The position numbers and the translations under genes were made by a program. Under the pieces are notes generated by a model. The model did no database searches, had not been told where the DNA came from, and saw only the letters and a program-made list of their open reading frames with translations. Shown here piece after piece: positions 12,309 through 23,914 of a stretch of DNA of 64,000 bases (position 1 is the first letter of the stretch; every line of letters starts with the position of its first letter). Source of the DNA: Volvox africanus (taxonomy: Eukaryota; Chlorophyta; Chlorophyceae; Chlamydomonadales; Volvocaceae); contig BSDZ01000078.1 of assembly GCA_030268105.1 (NCBI GenBank), forward strand, positions 3,461,001 to 3,525,000, in the 5' to 3' direction.

Positions 12309-13345
12309 GCTTTTCTTTGCTGCAGATCCCGCAAAGCATGCCAGCCTGCAAGTGAGTTAATCTTATGAATTAGTAAATGCGTGGAATTATTACTATTCCT
12401 TCGCTTCTTACATTATAAAGGTTTGATATTGACGCTGGCGATGCGCCACTGCAGAGACTCTTGGCGCAAAGTTTAGCATGCGTGCGTGTTAACTTTTATC
12501 CAAAGCTGATATGCGTTCGGACATCAATCAAGATGACCAGTTGCGGTCAGAGGTAAAGAGTTGGTTTCGGGGCATGCTGGCCCGTATGGGTCCGCGTCCA
12601 ACTTCCGATACCCGAACCAAATATTGAAATTGAATCCGTCAAAGCTGCAGGTTGCGGTCTTTAATATTTCGTTCCTTTAGATAGTTTAACGCACTTAAAC
12701 ATCGCTTTCGTCGCAAAGCAAGTGTACCTACGCGCGGACTAGGCCAAGATCTCAAGAACCCTCATATTATCAAATACAAACTCTTTAGATTACAACCACA
12801 TATTTACAGCTCAAATCCAAGCCCAGGAAACTCGAGCAGCTCTAGCGAGTCGACACGCGTAATGCCCGCATAAAGCCCGTAGACACCAAACCAACCTGAA
12901 AGCCAACCAACATCTTGGATGGCTTATTGATTCGTGCTTTCCCCCGAAATCATGAACACCCCACCCAAAGCGATTTAGCAGACGCCGTGAACAATATGGA
13001 CACGTGAGACGGTGCCTCCGAAGCAGTGCCCGGCGTGTCTTGCTCCTTTTCCTGCCCCTGCTCAGCATCCTGCTCTGCCCTCCCACAACTAACCTAATCC
13101 ACGACTGTTACGGAGACGATAAGAAGCTTAACGCGGAACCAGCGGCTCAATCTGCTTCGGATATACCCAACTGGTCCATAAACCATTCCCGTTAACTCCT
13201 TACGGTCGCATCGCCCGAGCGCGCGCTTTCGACCCTGCTACGCACTCTCATATTGACCTTAGCAAGCGCTATGCTCACTTACCTGACTATCCGTTGTGAA
13301 ATCCTTCTTTGGTAACGAAGCAACACACACGCACCGACATGTCAA
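12309..13345. other. Spacer between macrodomain and OPR/RAP genes
   Basis: Mostly AT-rich from 12360 to 12830, with short unconvincing reading frames. It must contain the macrodomain promoter and the 3' UTR of the OPR/RAP gene. Two minus-strand TGTAA motifs (plus-strand ttaca near 12787 and 12802) are candidate polyadenylation signals, but they lie about 540 bp past that stop. Confidence 0.4.
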
Positions 13346-16300
13346 TTAGTCACTAACACCCGGGACCTGCGCCCGTGCAGCTGAGCGCATCTGCGCGTGC
13401 AACACCGCCAGCTGCTGCCGCTGCTCCGCTGGCTCCAGTGACAGCCACCGCTCCACGCGCACACAAGCCACTAGCCACCCGCGCAGCAACAGAAGCCGTG
13501 CTGCCACCGCTGTGTCCCCCAGTGGTGGTGATGGCACCACCGCATCCGTCCCTTGTTGCTGTTGCTGCTGTCGGTGGTGGCCCCCCTCCTCCTCCCACGG
13601 TGGAACCACCAGCAGCGCACAGGCTCTACGGCTGCCTAACCGAAGCACCCCATGGCGGTCACCTTCGTATGTATTATGCCATTCCAGCAGCAGCCCAGCA
13701 GCCTCTGCCGCTGCATCCAGCGACGCGCGGCAGCGCTGCAGCCTACGCGCCAACGCCGGTCGTGTCTGCGCTAGCAGCGTCGCCGGCAGCACGTTCCAGG
13801 TGGCCCCAGCCTTTTGTCGGCGCCTCCAGCGCACCCGGAGTCGCAGGCGGCGCCAGGCGGAGGGGCGCTGGCGCGCTATTAGTGCGCGCACCTGCACCAG
13901 CGCCCGAAGCAACAAGGGGCGGTTCTCCAGCGGGGCAGTAGAACAGCACATAGCGCGTGCAGCGCAGTAGCGGAAGAGCCTGCGGAGGAGAGGGCATTCA
14001 GGCACGCGTTACCCACAATTGCCAGGCGGGGCTGAGGTTGCCAAAGGAGTAGACAGACAGCTAAATCCAATAGTGAAACAGGATGGGAAAAACAGTATGA
14101 TGCAAGAAGAAGACACAAAACAGTCTAAAACGAATAATACTGATTGCCGCCACTAACTCGAGCAAATCGACTTGATCTTTCATCGCACATATCCGGTCCG
14201 TTTCTCAAACAATACTATTCCGGTGCCCTCATTTCGCCTACACGCGGAGTCTTCTAGCCCACGATTCACCCGTTTGCTCCCTGCGCACCCTGATCTCCCT
14301 CTTCCACACACACAGTTCTCCTCCCTCACGCATCCCCGTCTCACCTCGGTGTGTACATCCGCAGCACACACATAGCCCAGGATACTTTTACCAACGACTC
14401 GAGCGTCAACACCTCGGAGCGCTCTACGCATAGCCGCCGACCCAGGAGCCGCAAGCAGCTTGCCAACAGCTGCTGTGAGCGGACCTGGTCAGCCGGCACC
14501 GCATGACGTGGCGGGTAAATAGGTGCGACGTCCGACGCACGCGGCGTTGGCAGCGCCACAAGCCTTGTTCCCACCGGTTGCATTCCTGTGCGCTTTTGAC
14601 ATTCAAGGACCATATCGGCATCACCGTCCCGTGGGTCACGTTGGCGGCTAGCGCAATTACTCGTGGTAGTCTGCGCCGTCCACGCCGCCGGCATCGCCGC
14701 ACCACTCGGCCGCGGCTGTGCTAGCGGTGCGTTGCTATCCCGGCTGGACCGCGGGCGCGGCAACAGCCGCCGCAACGTCCACCTCCTTCGCAGCTGCAGC
14801 ATCGCAAGGATGAGGGGAGCCTCTGGCCGGGCCCACCTCAGCGGCCACGGCAGCCTCAGCTTTGCAATGCGGTCAGAACCGCCCTCAGAGCTTTCCCCGG
14901 CCCTGCCCCCTGTGATGCCGTTGCAACCCGCCTGCCGGTTCACCCGCTTGGTTGTCGCGGTGGGCTCACTATCAGTACTGGCGGCCGCACCAGCAATATT
15001 GGTCCGACGGGATGAATCAGCATCAGCATGAGGCGGCGGCGCCTTCTTTGCAATATGCCCTTTTGCCTCATCGGTATTCTCTGCAAGAGAGCTAGGACGG
15101 GCCTTGCTATCGCGGTAGAAACCGCTAGCGGCCCTTTGGCCAGCGCGCTGCGACGGGAGAACTGGGTAAACTCCCGCCGTTGCTGCTGCCATTGCGGCCG
15201 TTGTTGAAGCACCCGCCAACAACTCCGATCCTGGGATGAGTGGCAGCATAGCGTGGACGCCAATATCGCCACCCATAGGCAGCCGCAGTACTGCCAGCGC
15301 CCAGGCAATTTCGCACAGTGTGTGGGAAGCCAAGGACCGCAGGCGGTGCAGCAATAGCACGCTAGTAGCTTCCAGGACTGTGGCCGCTGGGCGGTGCCGG
15401 TGTGATACGCAGGCGATCAGGAACATGGATAGCAGACCGCCATCCAAAGCTGCTCCGAGGCCAGCACCAGATCCGCAATCACTAGCAGCGGCGGCCGAGG
15501 TGGCCCCACCTCGTCTCGGACTTCGATGAGATGATCTCTTAGGCATTTGGGCAGAGGCCACAATCGCACGCTCGATGACCTCCGCCAGGCCTGCGATGAC
15601 ATCTGTGGGGACCCCACATCCATCTCGAAAGTCACTATTACACCGGTCCCGATTAACATCGTGCTTTGCGTCGATGCCAGGAGCCTCGCTAACGGCGCGC
15701 CTGGCGATGGCGCCCAGGCCCCACAGCAGTGGGATGGCCGCCCGGGGGGACAACATTGGTGCCAAGACCCGCGCTCGGCGGCACGCCAGATTCAGAAATC
15801 GCGCATCGTTCACCCCCAAGCGTCCAAGGCTGCAAGCCATCGAAGAAAGCCAAACGCCCTCTGAGACACTAGCCTCATCCAAAAGGCTTTTGCCGCCGTG
15901 CGGCACATCGGTTGACCACGGCGTGTGATTGGCCGGTGGCGGCGGCGAGGCAGACTGCAGCGCCGCCGCCATATGCACATCCGCCGCAACAAGCACCGTG
16001 TGCGTTAGACGCTCATGGCGGCATCGGAACTCAGCCATCGCGCCCACTACCATTGCCAGCTCCTGACCTGTGCCCCTCCCCTCTTGTCCTGCCGCCGCCT
16101 TCGCTACCTCCACCGCGCGTTCCCATAGCCTTGTCATTGCGGCGTCACCAAGGTTTATACCCGCCGTCGCGTACGCCCACGCCACCATGGCCACGCCCTG
16201 AGGTGTAAGCCGCGGAAGCGCCGCCGTCAGCGGGCCACGGCTAGCCTGAAAGAAGCGCAGCACAGCCATGCTGGGCAGTGACTTGCCACCGGCAGTTGTC

Positions 16301-19300
16301 ATGAGCTTAGCAATAGACCAGAGCGCCATCGGCAGCTGCACAGTGTCCAGGGAAGGTAGCACCGTCGCCAGGCAGCCCACCACGGGCTCCAGGGTGGCGT
16401 TGGCCGGGCATCCCAGAGTAGCTAAGCCCCAAATGGTTACCAGCAGCGACTGGAAGCCCATACGCGCGCGGGGGCAAGGGATGATGGCGGGGTTAAGGCA
16501 TGGTCTGAGGCAATAAGGCGGCGCGGTGAATCGGGCTAGGGGAGATTCATGCATATGAGGTAACGCGGCAGAGACAGTGCCATAGCTGAACGCGCGAGTG
16601 TGGGGCGAGGGGAGCCTGGAATGAACGCGTGAGGGAGTACATGGCCGGCCGAGGTGCGACGTGAGGCGGGGATGCAAGGGGCCTGCAAGAACGTGAGCTC
16701 TGTAAGGACAGAGGAGTAATGACGTGCGGTAGAGGACACGTGTTATTGGAAAGGCGCCTGTATAGCTTCTCCTCCCGCAGCCAGATCCTCTAGCTTGGTT
16801 TGAAACAGAACATGCCGTCCTAGGTGTCTACACCGGCATTGGCAGTGATAGCAGCCCACCTTGGTATCAAAGTGTGTTATTTGGCCTTGAAGCGCAGCGC
16901 ACAGCCTTTGCAGCCCCTGACGCGGCACCCCCGCATCCAGCTTTGCCAGCGCCCACACGAGCTGGGACATCTGCATCGGCGGTAACAATTCAAGATCGAG
17001 GACCAACCCCTGGCAAGCGTCTTCTCTCTGCATTTCTACGGTGTAACCTGACTGGCGCGCTTGCTGCCCATGCCGCATGTTTTGTTTTTGGTGTCCCCGC
17101 TTCTGTCGCTGCTGCTGCTGCTGCTGGCTGCGGCCCAACGGAACTTGCGGCCGGTCGTTCCCACCGATATGCGCAGCAGTTTCATTCGCTGTAGACACGG
17201 ACCCATGTAGCTGCGCAGGTGCTTCATACAAAGGCGGCAGCTCAGCGACTTTCCGACTGTGCATCAGACCCGGCTGTGCATCAGTGTGGTCATCCCTGAA
17301 AGGCCGGGAGGGCAGCGCAGATACAACCGCTGATAGAAGACTCGCGGGTCGGTGTCCAAGGTGCGTAAAGGCCCACAGCATTGTCGCCAACTGGTACGTG
17401 GGGCAATGGGGCAGCACCTCCATGCAACGCTGCTCCAGGAGCGCCCAAAGCTCCGAATCGTGCAGTGGCTCTAATGCATTTCCGATACCGACGGCGGCTG
17501 GTGTGGTGTTACCAGTGTCCACGGCAGCGCCTATTTGCTGCCGCGGCAATCGCAGCAGCTGGGGTTCTCGCACAATCGCTGAGGACGTTGCAACCGGCCG
17601 GCTTGACCCATGCGGCAGCACCGGTGCCATCGCGGTAGCCGCAATTGCGTAAGCATACAGCACCTCCGCCACATCGTGTGGCCCAAGCTCCCGCAGCCGA
17701 AGGCGCGCGTATGTCCGGCAGGCATCTAGCAGGGGTATGACCAGAGGATCAGTGAATGCGCCTAACGCGGCAAGCCCGCCCAACAGATTTGCGAGCTCTC
17801 GCGGTTTAAAATGGTCCAGCTGCCGCATCGCTGCGCAAGCCAGCTGGATGCATGCCGCCCGTTCTGGGGCATTTAAGCTACATATAGATGAGGAGGGTCC
17901 CTGGGTGTGGCAAAGCGTTTGCGGTTGCATCGGCTGAAGAGAAGGCGCGGCGCCTTGCGACGTCATTGACGTCACTGTGGCGGCCGACCTCACGGCCGGC
18001 CCTGCCGACGCGGATGCCATCCGCGAGAGCCCCCATGCCATGTTTGCCAATGCCTGCGGCTCGCAACCCGGCGGCCCTGAGGCAGAAGCTGCCGCCGCAA
18101 CCGCCCCCGCCACAGCCCTCCGCACGTGCATGTCCGTGTACGGCAAGCCAACTTTGCCCATTCCGTACACCACCATTGACAAGCCGATGGTCGACATGCA
18201 ATCCAAGAGGCCCGGCTCTGCCAAGCGCGCCATCAGCGCCACTAGCAGTTGCCTTGATGGAGGCAGAATTTGTATAGGTGCCCCCACTTTGCCCAACGCC
18301 CAGACCAGGTCCTGCAGCGAACGGCTGTCAAGGGACGGGACCAGAGTTTGCCACGCGGCGCCTATGGCCTCCACTAGGCGCTGCATGCCGCTACCGCCGC
18401 CGCCGCCCAGCTTCACAAGGTTGTGAAGAATCGCGGCGGCACAGCGCGCGGCAACCGCAATATTGGCTCTGTCCCCACGACCATCAACGTGGCCGACGGT
18501 GTTGCTGATCGCATTGCACCCACCCGCAGCAGACGGCAACAGTTCAACGCCCTGCTTCCCTTCTTCGGCTGCCTCCAAACGGCATGCTGTCGACACCGCC
18601 AACTGATCTACCAGGGCTTGAAGTCCGGGAGCGGTGGGAGCCATGAAATCTGTCTGGTGACTCGGTGACCTATCGAGCGGCTTCTCCATTGTCGCCGCCC
18701 CCTGGAATGCTACTCCAACACTGCCGGCACGGAGCTCTTGGCTTCGAGGTCGCAGGCGCACCAGCTGGCGGCTCACATGGAGGAGGTGCTGGATCGACAT
18801 ATTGCTGTTGTTCTGGCCGATGCGACAATGGTGCCGCAGCGCAAGCAGCAGCGCAGGGGGCAGGTCTCTCCGCGGGGGGACAGCCGCAGTCCTAGCACGG
18901 GTCAGGCGATCCAGCGCCGCCAGGCAAGCGTCCTGCAGGAACACCAGGTCGAATCGTATGGATTCCTTTCCACTAACTTACCACACGATTTACGGCAAGC
19001 GAAACTCGGTCTGTGCGTCACAACTCTTTCAGGATTTCCTTATTAAATCAGCGACGCAGTAAGGTTCAACACAGCTACTTGCATGGGCGACCGGAGCAGC
19101 GATGGGTGTACACGGAGCATGGAAAAAGTTATGCCAAGGTTAACTGCATTTGGGGTGCCACCAGGTCCGGCCAGGATTACAATCTGCACGGGTGCCGGTA
19201 CGCATGCAAAACCCGACACGCGGGTCAAAAGCTTGGGACGAACAAAAGCTTTCCACACATTCAAACCTGACGCCAACAACGCACCAGGTTCTGCGCGAGC

Positions 19301-19768
19301 GATTCCGCATCCCTTTTAAGTTCAGGCAGCAGATACCCTGTACTGGTGGAAGGTGTCCAAGAGATGGCACTGTCCTGGTCCCCACGAACCGCAGGAGGGC
19401 TGCAAAACCGCTGCGCATGCTCAGGTTCAAACATGGGCCTGAAATCGGTGGGCTTCGCAAATTCTGTTCCCGTCCCGCTAACGTGGCCATGTACTGGGTT
19501 TTGCTCCGCACCGTAACGTGAGCCGCCTATCGGGGTCATGCCCGACAGGATTTCGCCCCTTACGACACACGAGGATGGCGGGTAAAGTAGTAATATTCGA
19601 TCAGGAGGCGATGTTGCCTTGTGCGGCAAGCGCGATGGACCAGGACTTGCAACAGCATTTCTTCGAGGGGAAGGTGCGAGCGCAAACACCTCCGCGGTAA
19701 ATTCAACGGCAGGTATGTCGGTTGGATATTTCAATTTCGCCAATTCGGCATCACTGGGTTTCCGCAGC
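13346..19768 (-). CDS. OPR/RAP-like organellar RNA-binding protein, very large
   Basis: Three exons are well supported: 18932-16860, 16449-14345 and 13979-13346, with exact phase agreement (0, then 2). Together they encode about 1600 aa of helical repeats. Typical motifs are LQDLVWALGKVGAP, ALANMAWGLSRM, QMSQLVWALAKLDAG, SLLVTIWGLATLG and VAMVAWAYATAG, the W-A-(L/Y)-A helices of octotricopeptide/FAST-type repeats. The last ~75 residues (LLLRGWLVACVRVERWL, then a charged helix) resemble the C-terminal half of a RAP domain. Such proteins bind specific chloroplast or mitochondrial transcripts and control their stability, splicing or translation. No initiator Met precedes 18932. An exon at 19768-19285, ending ELKRDAESLAQNL, joins it in phase 0 and is the best 5' candidate; the true first exon and targeting peptide are not found. 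Long low-complexity Ala/Ser/Pro tracts separate repeat blocks. Confidence 0.75.
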
Positions 19769-20141
19769 CTGCTGAACTGTGTGGCTGCGCCGACCAATTT
19801 CGATGTCTGCTCTGCCCTTATCCTTGCACAGTATGTTAAATTGATTCTATTGGATTTTAATTTTGTAACTGAAATTTTATTGTGACTTGAAAGCAAGGTA
19901 TTTACATCCATACGGTCAGCGAAGCAATATGTAAACCATGAGTCAATTAGCATTTGCTTTCAAAGAAGAAATGTTGGTCATCATCACAAGTTTGCATTAA
20001 CAGGACTACCTATGCACCTTTCGGTTAGGTAGTAACGGTGCTTGTACGCGCTGTGTACGCCTCTCAAGTACACATAATATGTTTCCCATGTCTCGAAAAA
20101 GTATTCCTTTTTGACAGGGTGGGGTTCCTACGCAGCTATCA

Positions 20142-21473
20142 TTGAGCATCTCGGACGACTTTGAGAAGGAAAACATGCAGTGCCAAAGTAGCCGTCTATG
20201 CAACCTGTGCAGCTCCAAACCAGCGCGACAGGTGAAGCTGAGGGTTCATGCCAAAGTCGTGTCAGGTGAGGAAGTCTGGGGTGCTTTCGGACGAGTATCG
20301 CTGTCACGCCGACCCGAGCCTTTCAGCGGCCTGTATAGCGAACCCAAGACGATGTATTATTATGATACGTTTTGATCGGGCGAAAGACCATTTCGGAATG
20401 CTGCGATGCGTCGTGTTGTCAACCCGGGAGCGTGGTCATCCTAGGTTTACGCAGTGTGCGAGCAGCCAGTATCCCTTTTCCATCATGACTGACTTTGGCT
20501 TCTATCTTAACAAACATCTTGACAGTGCAATGAATGTTTGATGCGTTTGCTCCTTGTGGACATGGCCCAACAGAGGCATCGTCAGCGTTTAAGCTTCCGA
20601 AGGTCCAGCTTCCGAAAGATCCAGAGGGAGTTATGTCCTTCATCGCGAAATCTCATCAGGTGCACGGTCAGGGCCGGTCAATGTGGTTCTGCTTGTCTGG
20701 ACCAGGGAAGCGGGCAACTGCGGGCACGTACCTGGCCCACGCTGACATGGTGGACTGGAACTCGGTGTCCAGTGGTTCTGTTGACTCGTACAATATCTTC
20801 AGCTAAGGTTCTCGCCTTAAAACAATATGCATTTTTTGCTGAGGTCTTTGGGTCTGGCGGCGATAACTACACTAGGAAGTTGTGGCTTAAGCGGAAGGGT
20901 TGGGGCTACGCACAACACGATGAAAGACAACTGAAGGTGCCCGGTGCGCTTGGTGAAGATGTTTTAGCTACGCTGGTTCCAACTTATGGGCCAGAGTTAA
21001 GCTGTTAGGTTCATTGGACCCGCTAGGCAAGGTAGGTAACGGTTGGCAATTATTTCGGTTTGGATGATTTTGGCGTTTGGGAAGCTACAGGGTTGCTGTA
21101 AATACTCCGTTTGGCCTTGTCAAGGACACGAAGAAAAATCAGACGACCGTATCTTGCAAATGTTCAAGAAACGGCGCAGTGGCACCGCCCACCCATGTCG
21201 CACAGTACGGCAACATAGAAAGTTCCATGCGAGACTTCGTGAATGCCGGACAATGCTGTGGATTTTTGCAATGTTGACCGGCAAACCACTCGCTACAGTT
21301 TGAAAGTGGCATTCTACAGTATGTGTGCACATTTGCCATTGCAATTAACCGCTTGTATGGATTCCACTAGACACGGACGCCGGCTGCCCTGGAAACCCCA
21401 CACGTTTGTAATCACCGGCAGCCACAGCCGAGCGGGTCGGAAGGCCAATTTCAAGCCTATCTATGTGATCTAA
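20142..21473 (+). pseudogene. Coding-like segments in shifting frames, unrecognised (decayed gene or unresolved exons)
   Basis: A run of plus-strand segments reads like protein, but each is in a different frame: about 20455-20541, 20534-20806, 20870-21008, 21077-21277 and 21255-21473. Examples are FKLPKVQLPKDPEGVMSFI, RSMWFCLSGPGKRATAGTY, GDNYTRKLWLKRKGWGY and SSMRDFVNAGQC followed at once in another frame by NVDRQTTRYSLKVAFY. Two of the frame changes occur inside overlaps with no room for an intron, which argues for frameshifts (real decay or assembly indels) rather than splicing. A further segment at 20228-20375 has a plausible acceptor (CGACAG) and donor (GTGAGG). I do not recognise the family. 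The alternative is an intact multi-exon gene with errors in this sequence. Confidence 0.35.
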
Positions 21474-23545
21474 ACGCTTCATCGCGTTCCTGAGAGGCAA
21501 CAGCGTATTAAGATGCCTGGAACCAGCGCAACCGCGGCCCCTTGCGCCCCTGTCCATCCCGCTCTGTCATGTTGGCTTTCCGCCCTTACTCGACCTGCTC
21601 CCCTTACCGCACGCATGGGTGCATCGGGTGTGTCCATGGGCCCCTGCCCGTGCCAGTGCCATGGCCAGGCACAAATCGGCTGTCTATTGTCTCCCTCCAG
21701 CATGACGCTGAGCCCAAACCATGAAATACTGCAGCCCGATGCGAATCAGTTGTACACTCCCAAATCCCAGATTCATTCACGCCTTCAGCCTAGAGTGTTA
21801 TGGCAAACGGTTGTAGCCCAATCCTGTTGTCCTCCACCCCGCTTGCTACGCTTCCCATCGCAGCGGCTCAGCTGGGCGTGGTCTAAATAGACAGATCTGA
21901 AAACAACCGGACTGTACTTCTTGGTCACTGCCTATTGGACAAATGTGGGCCTGTACTTTATAAACTGCTCATCCCCATGGCTCCATCGTTATATGCGCCG
22001 CCGATGCCGATGAAGTAGTTGCAGGTTCCATTTTGTGGGCCACTCCTCACCACGTCAACATACCCATGGCCATAGGCCGACATGTAAAAGTATTAGACTG
22101 CTGAAAAAGCATTTAGTTATACTCCCCAAAAGGCCTAAATGTCACGAAATGGCGCACCCGGTGAAAAGTTATTTGGCATCGGGACATGCTGCTGCCCACC
22201 AGCCCACTCATCCACCTGTCGTAATACCCATTTTCAGAAGCTACACCGTGTTGCCGAGTCGACTACAGGTGCCAGGATCCATAGATGCACGTCCCACGTC
22301 AGGACGTTGCCAACAAGAACCATAAGTGGGACGTTAAAACATGCTACGTCATCAAACATTTACGTATACCTTTTTGTTGTGGCATTTTCCCGGGTCTCTC
22401 GCCGGCGACAAGCAGGCTTGGTGTTAGTATGGGTCATACACATGGATGTGCAATGATGGGCTTGCCAAGCTAAGGGCAAAGCTTAGGGTCGAAGCTGAGG
22501 CAACCTCAGATGAATCAGCGACAAAGCATTACAACGCCGTCAATAAACACTACTTAAAGGTGTCTTTTTAAGGAGGGGCGCGTCGCTGTGCGTTGCTCGA
22601 AAGATTGCTGTTTATCTGCCCCCTGGGTTGACACACGACACAAGCGGCGACCCATGGGACGGCAATGTGCGCAACCATTGCGCAACAACGTTGGAACAAT
22701 TTTAATTTATACCATGCAGTGATTCAGCATGTCACCTTTGGTCGCCTCACGTCCGAAGTCCGGACGCTAGCCGCAGCCTTTCATTGAAAACAGCAGCTTC
22801 ACTGCTGACAACTTTGACTCCAAGACTGAGAGCTGTCCAAATTCGTTGCACCAGTCTTCTCGCTGTTCAGGTCAGTTTTTCCAGAGCTTGGTATTTTCTC
22901 TGAAAGGACTTTCTAGTTTGGGATTTCTTGTTGCTCTTGTATGTGATCAATGGATAGTACTATATATGGGTAGTACCATATATGAATGAAAGTACAAAGT
23001 CGTCCGACATACCCTTTTGACTGAAACCGTACTGTACGTCATCCTCCAGGTGACCTCTGCTGCTCTGCATCCTTCCGTTAGTATTCATATGCTTTCAGGT
23101 GTTCAACTAAGTGGTTCGTTTTCTTCGTAATACCTGTGTGGTAATATGGCATTTGTAAAATCCTAGTAAGAAAAAAGGTTACTTTGAGCAACTTGTATAT
23201 GTACTTGGATATGAATATGCAACCATGAAGGAATTTTATAAATCTACCGGTAATTATAGGAAAATGGGGAGCAGGCGACTTGCTAGTTGAACAAGTTTTC
23301 AAAATGCCAGCATGATTTGAAAACGTTTTTGCGGATGCAGGCTCTGAATCTGGACCCAATCATTTTGGAAGATGGCATCATAACACAATGGTGCGTGGGT
23401 CACGTCTGCTTCCACGTCCTACAGCACGGGCTCGCATAAGTCGCGCCGAATGTTTACCACAATGCAATCGCTGACAGAGTTCGTTTCATAACACGATGTG
23501 TCCAATTAATGATGTTAATATGATATGCACTCTTCGTCTTCGCAG
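21474..23545. other. Largely featureless spacer with one possible exon
   Basis: No confident gene. The segment 21513-21890 is GC-rich and open on the plus strand but shows no motif. Around 22725-22879 an open plus-strand stretch ends in a CAG|GTCAGT donor in phase 0 and could be an upstream exon of the gene at 23546. A near-tandem copy of a 14-bp AT-rich motif containing TAGTAC and ATATATG lies near 22957-22986. Confidence 0.3.
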
Positions 23546-23914
23546 GATGGCTTCCCGTCGGTTCATCGGTTGGGTGCGCTGCTCCGTAGTTTCGCCGAGG
23601 ACTTCACAACCGTTTGGTCTCAAAGCCCAGAGAAGTAAGCGCCATTTATTGCTTGTTATCTTTGCATGTCGTTGCATCTAGGTAACTGGACCTGGTTTGG
23701 CAGCGTGCGGAAAGCAACATGGCTCCATGTGCTGTACTTTGGTTGGAGACCATCCCATCCTCTAACATGATGCTGTTTGCTCAGGGAGGTCGATAGGTGC
23801 TGCAGTGGAGGCGTCGCGTTCGTCCACGGCGAGTTGCTGCAGCTCCACCCAACACCACGGGCGCGGGGCATCGGTGGCGGCGCATCTGGAACGAAGGATT
23901 GCAAGGCCGACTAA
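23546..23914 (+). CDS. Last two exons of an unrecognised gene (5' end not found)
   Basis: A TCTTCGCAG acceptor precedes 23546. The exon 23546-23634 reads DGFPSVHRLGALLRSFAED and ends AGAA|GTAAGC in phase 2. The 150-bp intron has a CTAAC branch-like sequence and a pyrimidine-rich TTTGCTCAG acceptor. The exon 23785-23914 continues in the right phase (KEVDRCCSGGVAFVHGELLQ) to a TAA stop. The two exons give 72 residues with no recognised domain. A 5' exon in phase 0 ending near 22879 is possible, but no start codon was found for it. The support is splice signals and phase, not homology. Confidence 0.35.

Noticed and set aside
13375..13970. Plus-strand frames of 188 and 152 aa opposite the RAP-like exon
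   Set aside because: Antisense of an Arg/Ala/Leu-rich exon that joins the upstream repeat exon exactly in phase; no independent support.
22957..22986. Near-tandem TAGTAC...ATATATG motif
   Set aside because: Two short AT-rich copies are within chance expectation in this composition and have no neighbouring gene boundary to give them meaning.
23547..23681. Start codon at 23547 giving a 61-aa plus-strand protein (MASRRFIGWVRCS)
   Set aside because: A different frame of the same exon joins the next exon across a well-formed 150-bp intron with branch-like CTAAC and pyrimidine tract, which explains the region better. The alternative 47-nt intron would be unusually short.
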